From positions 1 to 64,000 of the forward strand of contig NZ_JARXWG010000018.1 in assembly GCF_029893105.1 (NCBI RefSeq): a DNA stretch of 64,000 nucleotides, written 5' to 3'. This document shows positions 43,049-51,923 of the stretch, in pieces. The notes below the pieces were generated by a model. That model searched no databases. It was given only the letters and a program-made list of their open reading frames with translations, and had not been told where the DNA came from. Source of the stretch: Parabacteroides sp. PF5-9. GTDB taxonomy: Bacteria; Bacteroidota; Bacteroidia; Bacteroidales; Tannerellaceae. The first letter of the stretch is position 1. Each line of letters starts with the position of its first letter. Made by a program: the position numbers and the translations under genes.

Positions 43049-45235
43049 TTATTTTAAAAAGTCTTCGAAATAGCGTGTAATCTTCTCATGTAAATGAATG
43101 CGGTCTTTCCCCATCATATTGTGTTGATGTCCCGGATAGACGAAATAATCGGGATATGTATTGGCATCGATACAAGCCTTTAAGAAAGTCAGGCTATGCT
43201 GCCATACTACGACCGGGTCTACATCTCCGTGGATAAGTAATAAACGTCCTTTCAGGTTACCTGCTTTTTGTTTCAGATCAGAATTTTTATACCCTTCCGG
43301 ATTGTCATCCGGATGATCCATATACCGTTCGCCATACATGATTTCATAGAATTTCCAATCGATCACCGGCCCTCCGGCAACACCTACCTTAAATACGTCG
43401 GGATGCGAAACCATCAGATTGGTAGTCATAAATCCGCCATAACTCCATCCATGGACACCGATGCGGTTGGCATCGACATAAGGCAACGATTTCAGGAATT
43501 TCACACCTTCCATCTGGTCGGCCATTTCGGTAACCCCTAACTGACGGTGAATCACTTCTTCAAAGGCTTTTCCCCGGTTACTTGTCCCTCTGTTGTCCAG
43601 TACATACACCACGTATCCCAATTGAGCCATATATATTTCCCATCCGCGTGTGCCGTAATTCCATCCTCCGGTCACATTCTGGCTATGTGGTCCTCCGTAT
43701 ACATAGATAACGGTCGGGTATTTTTTATCTGCTTTCATGCCGACCGGTTTAAGTAATCGATAGTGCAAATCGGTTTTACCGTCTGCTGCTTTGACTGTAC
43801 CGGTGGAGATTTCAGGCATATTATACCCCTCAAATGGATTTTTAGAGACAAGTAATTGCGTGATCTCTTTGCCGTCTTTCACTCTTACGATTGCAGTTTC
43901 ACGCACAACCTGTGGTGCTGTATACAGATCGATGGCATAAAGTCCAGAAGGACTGACAGTCGTATTATGTACCCCTGTTTTTAAGGTATAACAAGTGCGT
44001 TTCCCACTTTTCAGATTGATTTGCCAGGCATAGGTCTCCATAGAAGTTCCGATGTTCTTCGAACTGGCCGGATGTGGCGCTGTTGCAGTGATAAAGATAT
44101 GTTCTCCTTTACGATCGAAACCTTGTACGCGCTGTACGACCCATTCTCCTGTTGTTAATTGTTTGATCAACTGCCCGGAGATATCATATAGATAAAGATG
44201 ATTAAAGCCATCTCTATCGCTTTGCCAGATAAATTTTTGAGGATCATTGGGTAAAAACAAGACCGGATTACTTGCTTCGACATACGTTTTACTGGTCTCT
44301 GTGAAAAGATCAGCTTCTTTTTCTCCGGTAATGGCTGAATAACGAACCAGATGCATTTCGTTCTGATCACGATTCAATTCAGCAATATAGATGCTTTTCT
44401 CATCCGGACTCCAGGCAATATTGGTCAGGTATTTTTCCTGTGGCAATCCGGTTTTCAACCAGACTGTTTGTCCGGTGGAGATGTTGTAAACTCCGACAGT
44501 CACATGATGGCTTTTCATACCGGCCATCGGGTATTTACGTGGAACCAGTTCGGCAGTACGGGCACTTACGTTGACTAGGGGATATGTGGTCACCATTGTT
44601 TCATCCATCCGGTAAAAAGCCAATGCATTGCCTTTCGGTGACCAGTAGGTTCCTTTGCTGATCCCAAACTCATTCTGATGTACAGATTGTCCGCATACAA
44701 TACCTTCATCCGATTCGTTGGTAATAGCTGTCACTTGATTCTCCGCAGATACGATCTTCAGATTGTTCTTTTCCGTAAATGCCAAATAGCCATTTTCCGG
44801 CGAATAATCGAAATGACTCCATTCGGCAGCCAATTGATAGTCGGCCGTGATACGTTTTTCTATGAAGTTATACTGAATCCGATGTCCTTTAATAGTAAAG
44901 GCAATCACTGGGATCGTCTTTTGAGGCAATGTAAAGGCAGGAAACGATTTTAACTGTTCTATCCCGGCTCCGCTTAATGCACTGTTTAATTCTTCAAGGG
45001 TGAAGATCGTTTTTTCCGCTTTACCCGGTATGGCTCCATATACTTCGTTGTTTTTTACATACATGTATTCATCTCCAAACCATTGCAGTTGACGGAGTGT
45101 TTCCGGAGTAAAATTCGTATACGTTGCTCCTCCCGGAATGAGGTCTTCCAATTTGAATTGTTTCTGTGCCATCAGATTAACCATAAATAAACAGCCTAAA
45201 CAGACAACGGTTATACGTTTAATTGTTGTAGTCAT
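43049..45235 (-). CDS. Dipeptidyl-peptidase IV, S9 family
   Basis: A 728-residue secreted serine peptidase. A signal peptide (to about LMAQ) is followed by an eight-bladed propeller-like N-terminal region (PRKYPMAGMKSHHVTVGVYN, IAWSPDEKSIYIAELNRDQ). The C-terminal alpha/beta-hydrolase has Ser598 in GWSYGG, Asp673 in HGDVDPVV and His703/705 in YPGHQHN. It should release X-Pro dipeptides in the periplasm or at the surface. Its ATG overlaps the stop of the RNA methyltransferase gene by 17 bases. purD follows after 31 bases. Confidence 0.9.
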   Translation of the reverse strand: MTTTIKRITVVCLGCLFMVNLMAQKQFKLEDLIPGGATYTNFTPETLRQLQWFGDEYMYVKNNEVYGAIPGKAEKTIFTLEELNSALSGAGIEQLKSFPAFTLPQKTIPVIAFTIKGHRIQYNFIEKRITADYQLAAEWSHFDYSPENGYLAFTEKNNLKIVSAENQVTAITNESDEGIVCGQSVHQNEFGISKGTYWSPKGNALAFYRMDETMVTTYPLVNVSARTAELVPRKYPMAGMKSHHVTVGVYNISTGQTVWLKTGLPQEKYLTNIAWSPDEKSIYIAELNRDQNEMHLVRYSAITGEKEADLFTETSKTYVEASNPVLFLPNDPQKFIWQSDRDGFNHLYLYDISGQLIKQLTTGEWVVQRVQGFDRKGEHIFITATAPHPASSKNIGTSMETYAWQINLKSGKRTCYTLKTGVHNTTVSPSGLYAIDLYTAPQVVRETAIVRVKDGKEITQLLVSKNPFEGYNMPEISTGTVKAADGKTDLHYRLLKPVGMKADKKYPTVIYVYGGPHSQNVTGGWNYGTRGWEIYMAQLGYVVYVLDNRGTSNRGKAFEEVIHRQLGVTEMADQMEGVKFLKSLPYVDANRIGVHGWSYGGFMTTNLMVSHPDVFKVGVAGGPVIDWKFYEIMYGERYMDHPDDNPEGYKNSDLKQKAGNLKGRLLLIHGDVDPVVVWQHSLTFLKACIDANTYPDYFVYPGHQHNMMGKDRIHLHEKITRYFEDFLK

Positions 45236-46673
45236 TTCTCCCCCTTTTTTTTAAGATTTTTTTCCCTGATTGTTTGTAGCGATCGTTGGTGTCGTCTTTA
45301 AAATGTTTTTTTACGGAAGGTTTCCGTATCGAGCGCTCCTCTTCTTTCACATAAAAACGTTTACCGGGCAGAAAGTCTGCTTTTTCATCCTCATCCTCGG
45401 TATGTGCCGCGGCAAAACGACGTTCCGGACGATCCATCCGGTCGGTTCTGAAGTTCGGCCGTTTTTTCGGATCATCCCGTCGTGAACCTTTGGAGTCTCT
45501 ATCGCTATTCTCGTTTAATGCTTTTTTATAATCTTTGTTTTTTCCTTCAAACAATTCATAACAACGATATTCACATTCCAATGAGCCGTTGATCAGTTTC
45601 ATTCGTTCGCTTGGACGTAATCCGATTTTGTCGAAACATTCGTCTTTGTAGCTGATGATCCAGGCTTTATATCCGGTGAATACATGTTTCAGCCGTTCAC
45701 CGATCATACTGTACAAGCTTAACAGGTCGCGCGACGAAATACGCTCCCCATAAGGCGGATTCATCACCAGAATACCCGGTTGCGGAGCCTCTTCAAACTT
45801 CTGGAAAGGCAGAACATCCAACTGTATATATTTATTCATGCCGGCATTACTGATATTTTTCCGTGCAATTTCTATTGCCGCAGGGGAAATATCATATCCG
45901 TAACATTTAAAGGCAAATTCACGCTCCCGGCTTTCATCATTATAGATCCGGTCGAAAAGTTCCTGATCGAAATCCAACCATTTTTCAAAAGCAAACTCTT
46001 TCCGGTGAATGCCCGGTGCGATATTCAGGGCGATCATTGCCGCTTCAATCAACAATGTCCCGGATCCACACATCGGATCGATGAAATTCGACTCGCCTTT
46101 CCATCCTGTTTTTAGTATCATTCCGGCGGCAAGTACTTCATTTAATGGTGCTTCTGTCTGTTCTACGCGGTAACCGCGTTTGTGAAGGCTTTCACCCGAA
46201 CTGTCGATCGATAACGTACAGTCATTGTGTGAAATATGAATATTGATATAGATATCCGGATTATTCACCCTGACGGATGGTCGTTTCTGGAATTTCTCCG
46301 TGAAATAATCGACGATCGCATCTTTGGTTTTATAGGCGACGAACTTGGAATGGTTGAAATCCTCGGAATAGATCACCGAATCGATTGCAAACGTTTTATC
46401 CAAAGATAAATAGTTCTCCCAGACAATAGTCTTGACCTCCTTATAGACCGTTTCGGCATCTTTTGCCTTAAAATGGTAAATCGGTTTAAGAATACGCAAG
46501 GCTGTCCGACAATAAAAATTGGTTTTGTAAAGCAGTTCCTGATTTCCGGTAAACGAAACCATTCGGCGGCCTATCTGAAGATCATTGGCGCCCAGCTCCA
46601 ATAATTCAGCGGCAAGGACGTCTTCCATGCCGTAAAGTGTTTTAGCCACCATTTCAAAATTCGCTGTGCTCAT
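45219..46673 (-). CDS. THUMP-domain class I RNA methyltransferase (RlmL-type) with a basic tail
   Basis: About 484 residues from the ATG at 46673; earlier in-frame Mets have no family support. The N-terminal THUMP domain (about residues 45-165) precedes an RlmL-like Rossmann domain: FIDPMCGSGTLLIEAAMIALNIAPG, then YGYDISPAAIEIARKN and VMNPPYGERIS, the NPPY motif of N2-guanine methyltransferases. It should modify 23S rRNA. The last 110 residues form a charged, Arg/Lys/Asp-rich tail (SKGSRRDDPKKRPNFRTDRMDRPERR), probably disordered and RNA-binding, common in this phylum. It heads the purD operon. Confidence 0.85.
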   Translation of the reverse strand: MSTANFEMVAKTLYGMEDVLAAELLELGANDLQIGRRMVSFTGNQELLYKTNFYCRTALRILKPIYHFKAKDAETVYKEVKTIVWENYLSLDKTFAIDSVIYSEDFNHSKFVAYKTKDAIVDYFTEKFQKRPSVRVNNPDIYINIHISHNDCTLSIDSSGESLHKRGYRVEQTEAPLNEVLAAGMILKTGWKGESNFIDPMCGSGTLLIEAAMIALNIAPGIHRKEFAFEKWLDFDQELFDRIYNDESREREFAFKCYGYDISPAAIEIARKNISNAGMNKYIQLDVLPFQKFEEAPQPGILVMNPPYGERISSRDLLSLYSMIGERLKHVFTGYKAWIISYKDECFDKIGLRPSERMKLINGSLECEYRCYELFEGKNKDYKKALNENSDRDSKGSRRDDPKKRPNFRTDRMDRPERRFAAAHTEDEDEKADFLPGKRFYVKEEERSIRKPSVKKHFKDDTNDRYKQSGKKILKKRGRNDYNN

Positions 46674-47003
46674 TTTGTAATTGACAATTGACAATGGAAA
46701 ACGGACAGTTGATAGTCTTTGTTTGTCAGACAAGAGCTAACATGTTAGCATCCATTGTTTGGTTATTATATATTTAAATTAATTGTTCGTCTCTGTTCGT
46801 GATACCATACATGCTTGATTCCCAATACACTTGTTTTGCCAATCACCGTTCCTGTTCCATGACCGATCGAAAACCGGGATCATGAAAGATTACTTTACCA
46901 GGGAGGGGTCTTGTGGAATCATGGAGATAGATGGCATTAATATCTGTTGCCATTCAACTCAACAAGTATACTTTTATTGGACAAAAGTACATTATTATTT
47001 TCA
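46674..47003. other. Intergenic stretch, about 330 bases
   Basis: Only an ambiguous AT-rich region between the methyltransferase start and the end of the collagen-like lipoprotein gene. I see no clear promoter box, terminator or coding frame. Confidence 0.35.
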
Positions 47004-47459
47004 TTAATAGAGGAGTACAATTCTGAATTCTCGACGTGGAGGGGTGATATCTTCAAAATCGCTATAATGCACATAAAAGCCGATCGATCCGGGCATATAA
47101 TCAAACGAATAGTACTCTGCCCAATTGTACCATTCACCCGGTTTTACTGCTTCGGAATCTGGGAAGCTGTAGTTCATAGGAATTTGTACCTCGTCGTTGG
47201 TGTTAGGATATAAAATAAAATACCCTAAAACAGCCCCGAACTCATAAATATCATCCGTTAATTGAGGGAAATCTTTATAACAGACAAAATAAGGAGCCAC
47301 TCCGTCGACATACTCCCAATCCCTTTGCTCGACAGTAAATACTTTGGAGGTGACGATGCCTTGTCCGTCGAATCCATCTCTTCCCGGAGGGCCGGCTGGT
47401 CCTTCACAGGCAACCAAAGCGATCACCAAAGCCAATAAACTCAATATACTCTTTTTCAT
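47004..47459 (-). CDS. Lipoprotein with a collagen-like Gly-X-Y segment
   Basis: A 151-residue lipoprotein. Lipobox VIALVACEG, lipid Cys 19. It is followed by five Gly-X-Y triplets (GPAGPPGRDGFDGQG), a short collagen-like stretch seen in many Bacteroidetes surface lipoproteins. The rest is beta-rich and aromatic (DDIYEFGAVLGYFILYPN, SIGFYVHYSDFEDI), with no enzyme motif. Five triplets are too few for a stable collagen helix. It stands alone, divergent from the oxidoreductase gene with a repeat array between them. Confidence 0.7.
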   Translation of the reverse strand: MKKSILSLLALVIALVACEGPAGPPGRDGFDGQGIVTSKVFTVEQRDWEYVDGVAPYFVCYKDFPQLTDDIYEFGAVLGYFILYPNTNDEVQIPMNYSFPDSEAVKPGEWYNWAEYYSFDYMPGSIGFYVHYSDFEDITPPRREFRIVLLY

Positions 47460-47894
47460 ACCATCTCTTTTTATCGAGACAAATGTACATAATCTCGATG
47501 ATAATCCTATCCAACAGATAAAAAAAGCGTGTTTTGTTTAAAAAGACGACTATTCGATACCCTTAATCATGTCCTGTTGTTTTTATCTCCATCGCTTATG
47601 CAAATGTTCTGCTATTCGCTTATTTTTTTTCTAACCGGATTAATCGTCTACCAATTGGTAGACGATAGTGACACAGTTGGTAGACGATAGTGACACAGTT
47701 GGTAGACGAAAGTGATCCAATTGGTAGACGATAAGGATCCAACTGGTAGACGATTAGTGTATCTGAAAAAAGAGATCGACGATTAATTATAAAAAGAATA
47801 GGTGATCTGCGTTATTGGTTTAAGCGATCTATTTATGATCTGTTTGATCGATCTGTTTGTTTTTTCTTATATTCGCTTGTCGAAAAAAACAATT
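47460..47894. other. Intergenic stretch, about 435 bases
   Basis: It separates the collagen-like lipoprotein gene from the divergent oxidoreductase gene and holds the third repeat array of family 1 (47640-47756). A weak TATATTCG lies near 47869, one mismatch from the consensus. Confidence 0.5.
47640..47756. repeat. 22-bp-period repeat array with inverted ends, family 1, locus 3
   Basis: Units start at 47652, 47674, 47696, 47718 and 47740, all 22 bp apart; cores are CAATTGGTAGACGATAGTG, CAGTTGGTAGACGATAGTG (47674), CAGTTGGTAGACGAAAGTG, CAATTGGTAGACGATAAGG and CAACTGGTAGACGATTA. It has one unit more than loci 1 and 2. Ends are complementary (TTAATCGTCTACCAATTGG and the complement with one mismatch). 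The left edge forms the same 24-bp palindrome as locus 2 (47643-47666). Confidence 0.87.
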
Positions 47895-48872
47895 ATGGAT
47901 ACAGTAAAATGGGGAATCATCGGAGCGGGCGATGTATGTGAGAAGAAAAGCGGCCCGGCTTTTTATAAAACAGCGCATTCGGAACTGATCGCTGTTATGC
48001 GTAGAGATGAAGAAAAAGCGAAAGATTATGCCTTGCGTCACAATGTGCCCAAATATTATACCGATGTGGAACGGTTGATTCATGACCCGGATGTAAATGC
48101 GATTTATGTGGCAACACCGCCCGACTCGCATGCCGAATATGCTATAAAGGCATTGAAGGCCGGCAAGCCGGTCTATGTTGAAAAGCCGATGGCGATGAGT
48201 TATCTCGAATGTATGCAGATGATTAAAGCGTCGGAGATCAGCGGACAGAAGCTTTTTGTGGCCTATTACCGCCGGGCGTTGCCTTATTTCAGAAAGATCA
48301 AGGAGTTGTTGGATAGACAGTTGATCGGAACGCCGCTGACTGTTGATGTGAAATATTTCCGTACTCCCTCGGCAAACGATTTAGACCCTGAAAAACAGAC
48401 ATGGAGGGTACAACGGGCGACTGCCGGAGAAGGGTATTTCTACGATATGGCTCCGCATACATTAGATATTTTGGCTTTCCTTTTAGGGGAGATTACGGAA
48501 GCCAAAGGCTGTGCGCAGAATCTGGGACATTATTATGAGGTGAAGGATACGATTTCGGCAGTCTGGCAATTTGAATCGGGGGCAATCGGAACAGGACAGT
48601 GGTGTTTTGTGACTTCCGAAAAGTCGGAATGGGATTATGTGGTGATCACCGGCACAAAAGGGGAGATCCGTTTTAATACATTTGCCTTCAATCCGATTAA
48701 ACTGATTACTCCCGATTATCTTGATGCAATTGTAGCTCGTCCTCCCGAATGTATTCAACAACCTTTGATACAAACGATCGTCGACGAATTACGTGGAGTG
48801 GGGCAGTGCCCTTCAACAGGTATCACAGGTGCGCGAACATCGAGGGTTATGGATATGATTCTGGGGGAATAA
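47895..48872 (+). CDS. Gfo/Idh/MocA family oxidoreductase
   Basis: About 325 residues from the ATG at 47895; an earlier in-frame start would add a hydrophobic stretch that does not fit this family. The NAD(P)-binding loop is WGIIGAGDVCEKKSGPAFY. The family motifs AIYVATPPDSHAEYAIKALKAGKPVYVEKPMAM (with the EKP motif, Lys) and APHTLDILAFLLGE (His) follow. It should oxidise or reduce a sugar or cyclitol; the substrate is not predictable. A repeat array lies upstream; the sigma-54 promoter of tolC starts about 95 bases downstream of its end. Confidence 0.88.
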   Translation: MDTVKWGIIGAGDVCEKKSGPAFYKTAHSELIAVMRRDEEKAKDYALRHNVPKYYTDVERLIHDPDVNAIYVATPPDSHAEYAIKALKAGKPVYVEKPMAMSYLECMQMIKASEISGQKLFVAYYRRALPYFRKIKELLDRQLIGTPLTVDVKYFRTPSANDLDPEKQTWRVQRATAGEGYFYDMAPHTLDILAFLLGEITEAKGCAQNLGHYYEVKDTISAVWQFESGAIGTGQWCFVTSEKSEWDYVVITGTKGEIRFNTFAFNPIKLITPDYLDAIVARPPECIQQPLIQTIVDELRGVGQCPSTGITGARTSRVMDMILGE

Positions 48873-48907
48873 GGCTATCATTACTTTTTCAACAAAACCG
48901 AACAAAC

Positions 48908-48923
48908 TGTCCGAAAACGAACA
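48908..48923. promoter_or_regulatory. Candidate upstream activator site for the sigma-54 promoter
   Basis: TGTCCGAAAACGAACA is an inverted repeat (TGTYCG, four A, CGAACA) with one mismatch. It lies about 75 bases upstream of the predicted start, a normal distance for an NtrC-type enhancer. Confidence 0.4.
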
Positions 48924-48966
48924 TCCGATAGATTGTTAGTTGCCGGATAACCAGACGAATATCTTT

Positions 48967-48984
48967 TTGGCATAGGTTTTGCAT
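48967..48984 (+). promoter_or_regulatory. Sigma-54 (-24/-12) promoter of the TolC-like gene
   Basis: TTGGCATAGGTTTTGCAT fits TGGCAY-N5-TTGCA, with exactly 12 bases from the first G of GG (48969) to the G of GC (48981). Transcription should start near 48993, 18 bases before the ATG. Confidence 0.75.
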
Positions 48985-49010
48985 TTTCGGATGCAAAACA
49001 ATTTACCGGT

Positions 49011-50495
49011 ATGAAAAGATATTTGATAATCGTAACTAACTTATTGATAATAACCTCTGTTCTTTATGCTCAGGAGTCTCAACATACCGTTCGGCTCACA
49101 TTGAAAGAGGCGATCGTACTAGCCCAGTTGCAGTCTGTCGATGCAGCGGTTGCGTTAAACGAATTGAAAACAGCTTATTGGGAGTACCGAACACACCGGG
49201 CAGATCAGTTGCCTGAAATTTCTTTTACCGGTACATTACCAGCTTATTACCAGCAGTATAACAAACGGCAAAATGATGATGGCTCTTTCAGTTATGTACG
49301 AAATAATTCGTTGGATTTGAGCGGCGAATTATCTGTTTTACAAAATATTCCGTTGACCGGAGGGCAGATCTCCCTGAACACGTCGCTGGATTTTACCCGT
49401 CAGTTGGGACATGGAGCGTATAATGAATATATGAGTATCCCGATCGGATTGACTTTGCGGCAACCTATTTTCGGGGTAAACAATCAGAAGTGGAAACGTC
49501 GTATTGAGCCGGTCAGGTACCAGGAAGCCAAAGCGACTTATATCGAAAATGTCGAAGAAATAACAATGTCGACGATTAATCATTTTTTTAATCTGTTACT
49601 GGCTCGCGAAAACCTCTCTACCGCCCAACAAAATCTGGAAAATGCTGAAAAATTGTATGATATAGCTGTTGCTAAACGGAAGATCGGACAGATTTCGGAA
49701 AGTGAACAGATGCGCCTGAAGCAATCGGCTTTGCAGGCGAAAGGGAAATTGACGGAGGCCGAGTCGGAATTGAATACGCAGATGTTCCGATTACGTTCTT
49801 TTCTGGGTCTGAGTGAGCAGGATATGATCGAGTTGGTTATTCCCGAGTCGGCACCTGATGTCCGGATGAATTATCAAGCGGTATTGGAGAAAGCACAGGA
49901 GAATAATTCATTTTCAAAAAATATTCTTCGCCGCCAGCTGGAGGCCGACTATGAAGTTGCCAAAGCAAAAGGAAACCGCCGGAGTATCAATCTTTTTGCC
50001 AGTTTTGGGTATACCGGAACCGACTCCGTATTGCGTGGAGCCTATGATCCGTTGAAAGATAATCAGATTGTAGAGGTAGGTGTGACTATTCCTTTATTGG
50101 ACTGGGGCAAACGCAAGGGAAAGGTGAAAGTGGCTGAATCGAACCGTGAAGTGGTTCTCTCAAAAACACGTCAGGAGCAGATGAATTTTAACCAGGATAT
50201 ATTCCTGTTGGTTGAAAAGTTTAATAACCAGGCTTCCCAATTAGTGATAGCTTCTGAGGTAGACGAACTGGCGGAGAAGCGGTATAAGACTTCCATCGAA
50301 ACTTTTTTGATAGGGAAAATCGATATCCTGGATCTGAACGATGCGCAGAATTCGAAAGACAATGCCCGTCAGAAACATATTCAGGAACTGGCCTACTATT
50401 GGTTTTATTATTACAACATACGAAGTATCACGCTTTATGATTTCTTGAATGACAGCACATTGGATGCTGATTTTGAAGAGATAGTTAGAAGATGA
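49011..50495 (+). CDS. TolC-like outer-membrane efflux protein
   Basis: A 494-residue protein with a signal peptide (to about YAQES). The rest has the two-fold coiled-coil repeats of the TolC family (ENAEKLYDIAVAKRKIGQISESEQMRLKQSALQAKGKL, and TSIETFLIGKIDILDLNDAQNSKDNARQKHIQEL), with beta segments between them. It forms the outer-membrane channel of a tripartite pump. No membrane-fusion protein or ABC or RND partner is encoded next to it. It is preceded by a sigma-54 promoter and followed by a sigma-54 activator, 48 bases downstream. Confidence 0.9.
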   Translation: MKRYLIIVTNLLIITSVLYAQESQHTVRLTLKEAIVLAQLQSVDAAVALNELKTAYWEYRTHRADQLPEISFTGTLPAYYQQYNKRQNDDGSFSYVRNNSLDLSGELSVLQNIPLTGGQISLNTSLDFTRQLGHGAYNEYMSIPIGLTLRQPIFGVNNQKWKRRIEPVRYQEAKATYIENVEEITMSTINHFFNLLLARENLSTAQQNLENAEKLYDIAVAKRKIGQISESEQMRLKQSALQAKGKLTEAESELNTQMFRLRSFLGLSEQDMIELVIPESAPDVRMNYQAVLEKAQENNSFSKNILRRQLEADYEVAKAKGNRRSINLFASFGYTGTDSVLRGAYDPLKDNQIVEVGVTIPLLDWGKRKGKVKVAESNREVVLSKTRQEQMNFNQDIFLLVEKFNNQASQLVIASEVDELAEKRYKTSIETFLIGKIDILDLNDAQNSKDNARQKHIQELAYYWFYYYNIRSITLYDFLNDSTLDADFEEIVRR

Positions 50496-50516
50496 GAGGG
50501 AAGAATATTTTTTTTG

Positions 50517-50524
50517 TAGTTTTG
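50517..50524 (+). promoter_or_regulatory. Predicted -7 box of the response regulator
   Basis: TAGTTTTG matches TAnnTTTG, 19 bases before the ATG at 50544, so the regulator can be made independently of the tolC promoter. Confidence 0.5.
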
Positions 50525-50543
50525 TTCTTTAATCGTATACACT

Positions 50544-51914
50544 ATGATATTAATAATTGATGATGATGCCGCTGTTCGTTCTTCACTCTCTTTTCTGTTG
50601 AAACGTGCCGGATATAGCACGGAGGTCGCTTCGGGGCCAAAAGAGGCGTTGGAGGTTATACGTATGGCTGCGCCCCGGCTGATACTGATGGATATGAATT
50701 TTACCTTGACTACCACCGGGGAAGAGGGTATACAATTATTGAAGCAGGTAAAGATTTTCAGGCCTGATGTACCGGTTATTCTGATTACAGCTTGGGGATC
50801 GATCGCTTTGGCTGTCCAGGGGATACAAGCGGGCGCCTTTGATTTTATCACTAAGCCGTGGAATAATCTGATATTATTGAATGTCATCCGTACAGCCCTT
50901 GAACTGAGTGAACAGAAGAAAATAGAGAAGACTCCGCTTAACCGTAGTGATGCCGATCAGAAGTTTCATTTTGATAAAATTATCGGACAAAGTGCCGCAT
51001 TGATGGATGTATTCGGAACGGTCTCCCGTATCGCGCCGACCAATGCACCGGTATTGATTACAGGGGAGAGTGGTACGGGAAAAGAGTTGATTGCTGAAGC
51101 TATTCACCTGAACAGTCCGCGTGTAAAGGCTCCTTTTGTGAAAGTAAACTTGGGCGGACTTTCCCAAAGTCTCTTTGAAAGTGAAATGTTCGGACATAAA
51201 AAAGGGGCTTTTACCGATGCGTATATGGATCGTACCGGACGTTTTGAGATGGCGGATAAAGGGACGATTTTTCTGGATGAGATCGGTGACCTGGAATTGT
51301 CGAGCCAGGTGAAAATGCTCAGGGTGTTGCAGGATCAGACTTTTGAGGTACTGGGAGATAGCCGTCCGCGCAAAGTAGATATCCGTGTGGTCAGTGCGAC
51401 CAACTGTGATTTACGCCAGATGGTTGCTGCCCGGACATTTCGGGAAGATCTGTTTTATCGCATCAATCTGATTACGGTTCATTTGCCACCACTTCGCGAA
51501 CGGCGTGAGGATATACCGTTGTTGGTCAGGTATTTTGCGGATAAACAGTCGGAAAGTAATGGACTACCCAAGGTGGAGTTTACTTCGGAGGCAATTGTTT
51601 ATCTGCAACGTTTACCGTTTCCGGGCAATATCCGTGAATTGAAGAATCTGGTGGAACGAACGATGTTGGTTTCCGGAAAGAAACTATTGGATACTGACGA
51701 TTTTAAGCACCAATTATCGCCTGATCAGGAGCAACATGCTTCGGCGTCATTTACGACAACGGGGTTGACGTTGGATGAAATAGAAAAACAGACAATTTTA
51801 CAGGCATTAGAGACGCATCAGGGGAATCTTTCTCATGTGGCCTCTGCTTTGGGTATCAGCCGTGCTGCATTGTATCGCCGGTTGGAGAAACATGGTATTT
51901 CTACCGATAAATAA
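50544..51914 (+). CDS. NtrC-family sigma-54-dependent response regulator
   Basis: A 456-residue activator. Receiver domain (residues 1-120) with phospho-acceptor Asp50 in LILMD; AAA+ domain with Walker A GESGTGKE (174-181), the sigma-54-contacting loop GAFTDA (221-226; the canonical form is GAFTGA), and FLDEIGDL; Fis-type HTH at the end (HVASALGISRAALYRRLEKHGI). The kinase gene starts 9 bases downstream. It is the natural candidate to activate the -24/-12 promoter at 48967. The D in GAFTDA is seen in other Bacteroidetes activators from memory, so it need not abolish function. Confidence 0.9.
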   Translation: MILIIDDDAAVRSSLSFLLKRAGYSTEVASGPKEALEVIRMAAPRLILMDMNFTLTTTGEEGIQLLKQVKIFRPDVPVILITAWGSIALAVQGIQAGAFDFITKPWNNLILLNVIRTALELSEQKKIEKTPLNRSDADQKFHFDKIIGQSAALMDVFGTVSRIAPTNAPVLITGESGTGKELIAEAIHLNSPRVKAPFVKVNLGGLSQSLFESEMFGHKKGAFTDAYMDRTGRFEMADKGTIFLDEIGDLELSSQVKMLRVLQDQTFEVLGDSRPRKVDIRVVSATNCDLRQMVAARTFREDLFYRINLITVHLPPLRERREDIPLLVRYFADKQSESNGLPKVEFTSEAIVYLQRLPFPGNIRELKNLVERTMLVSGKKLLDTDDFKHQLSPDQEQHASASFTTTGLTLDEIEKQTILQALETHQGNLSHVASALGISRAALYRRLEKHGISTDK

Positions 51915-51923
51915 CTACAGGGG

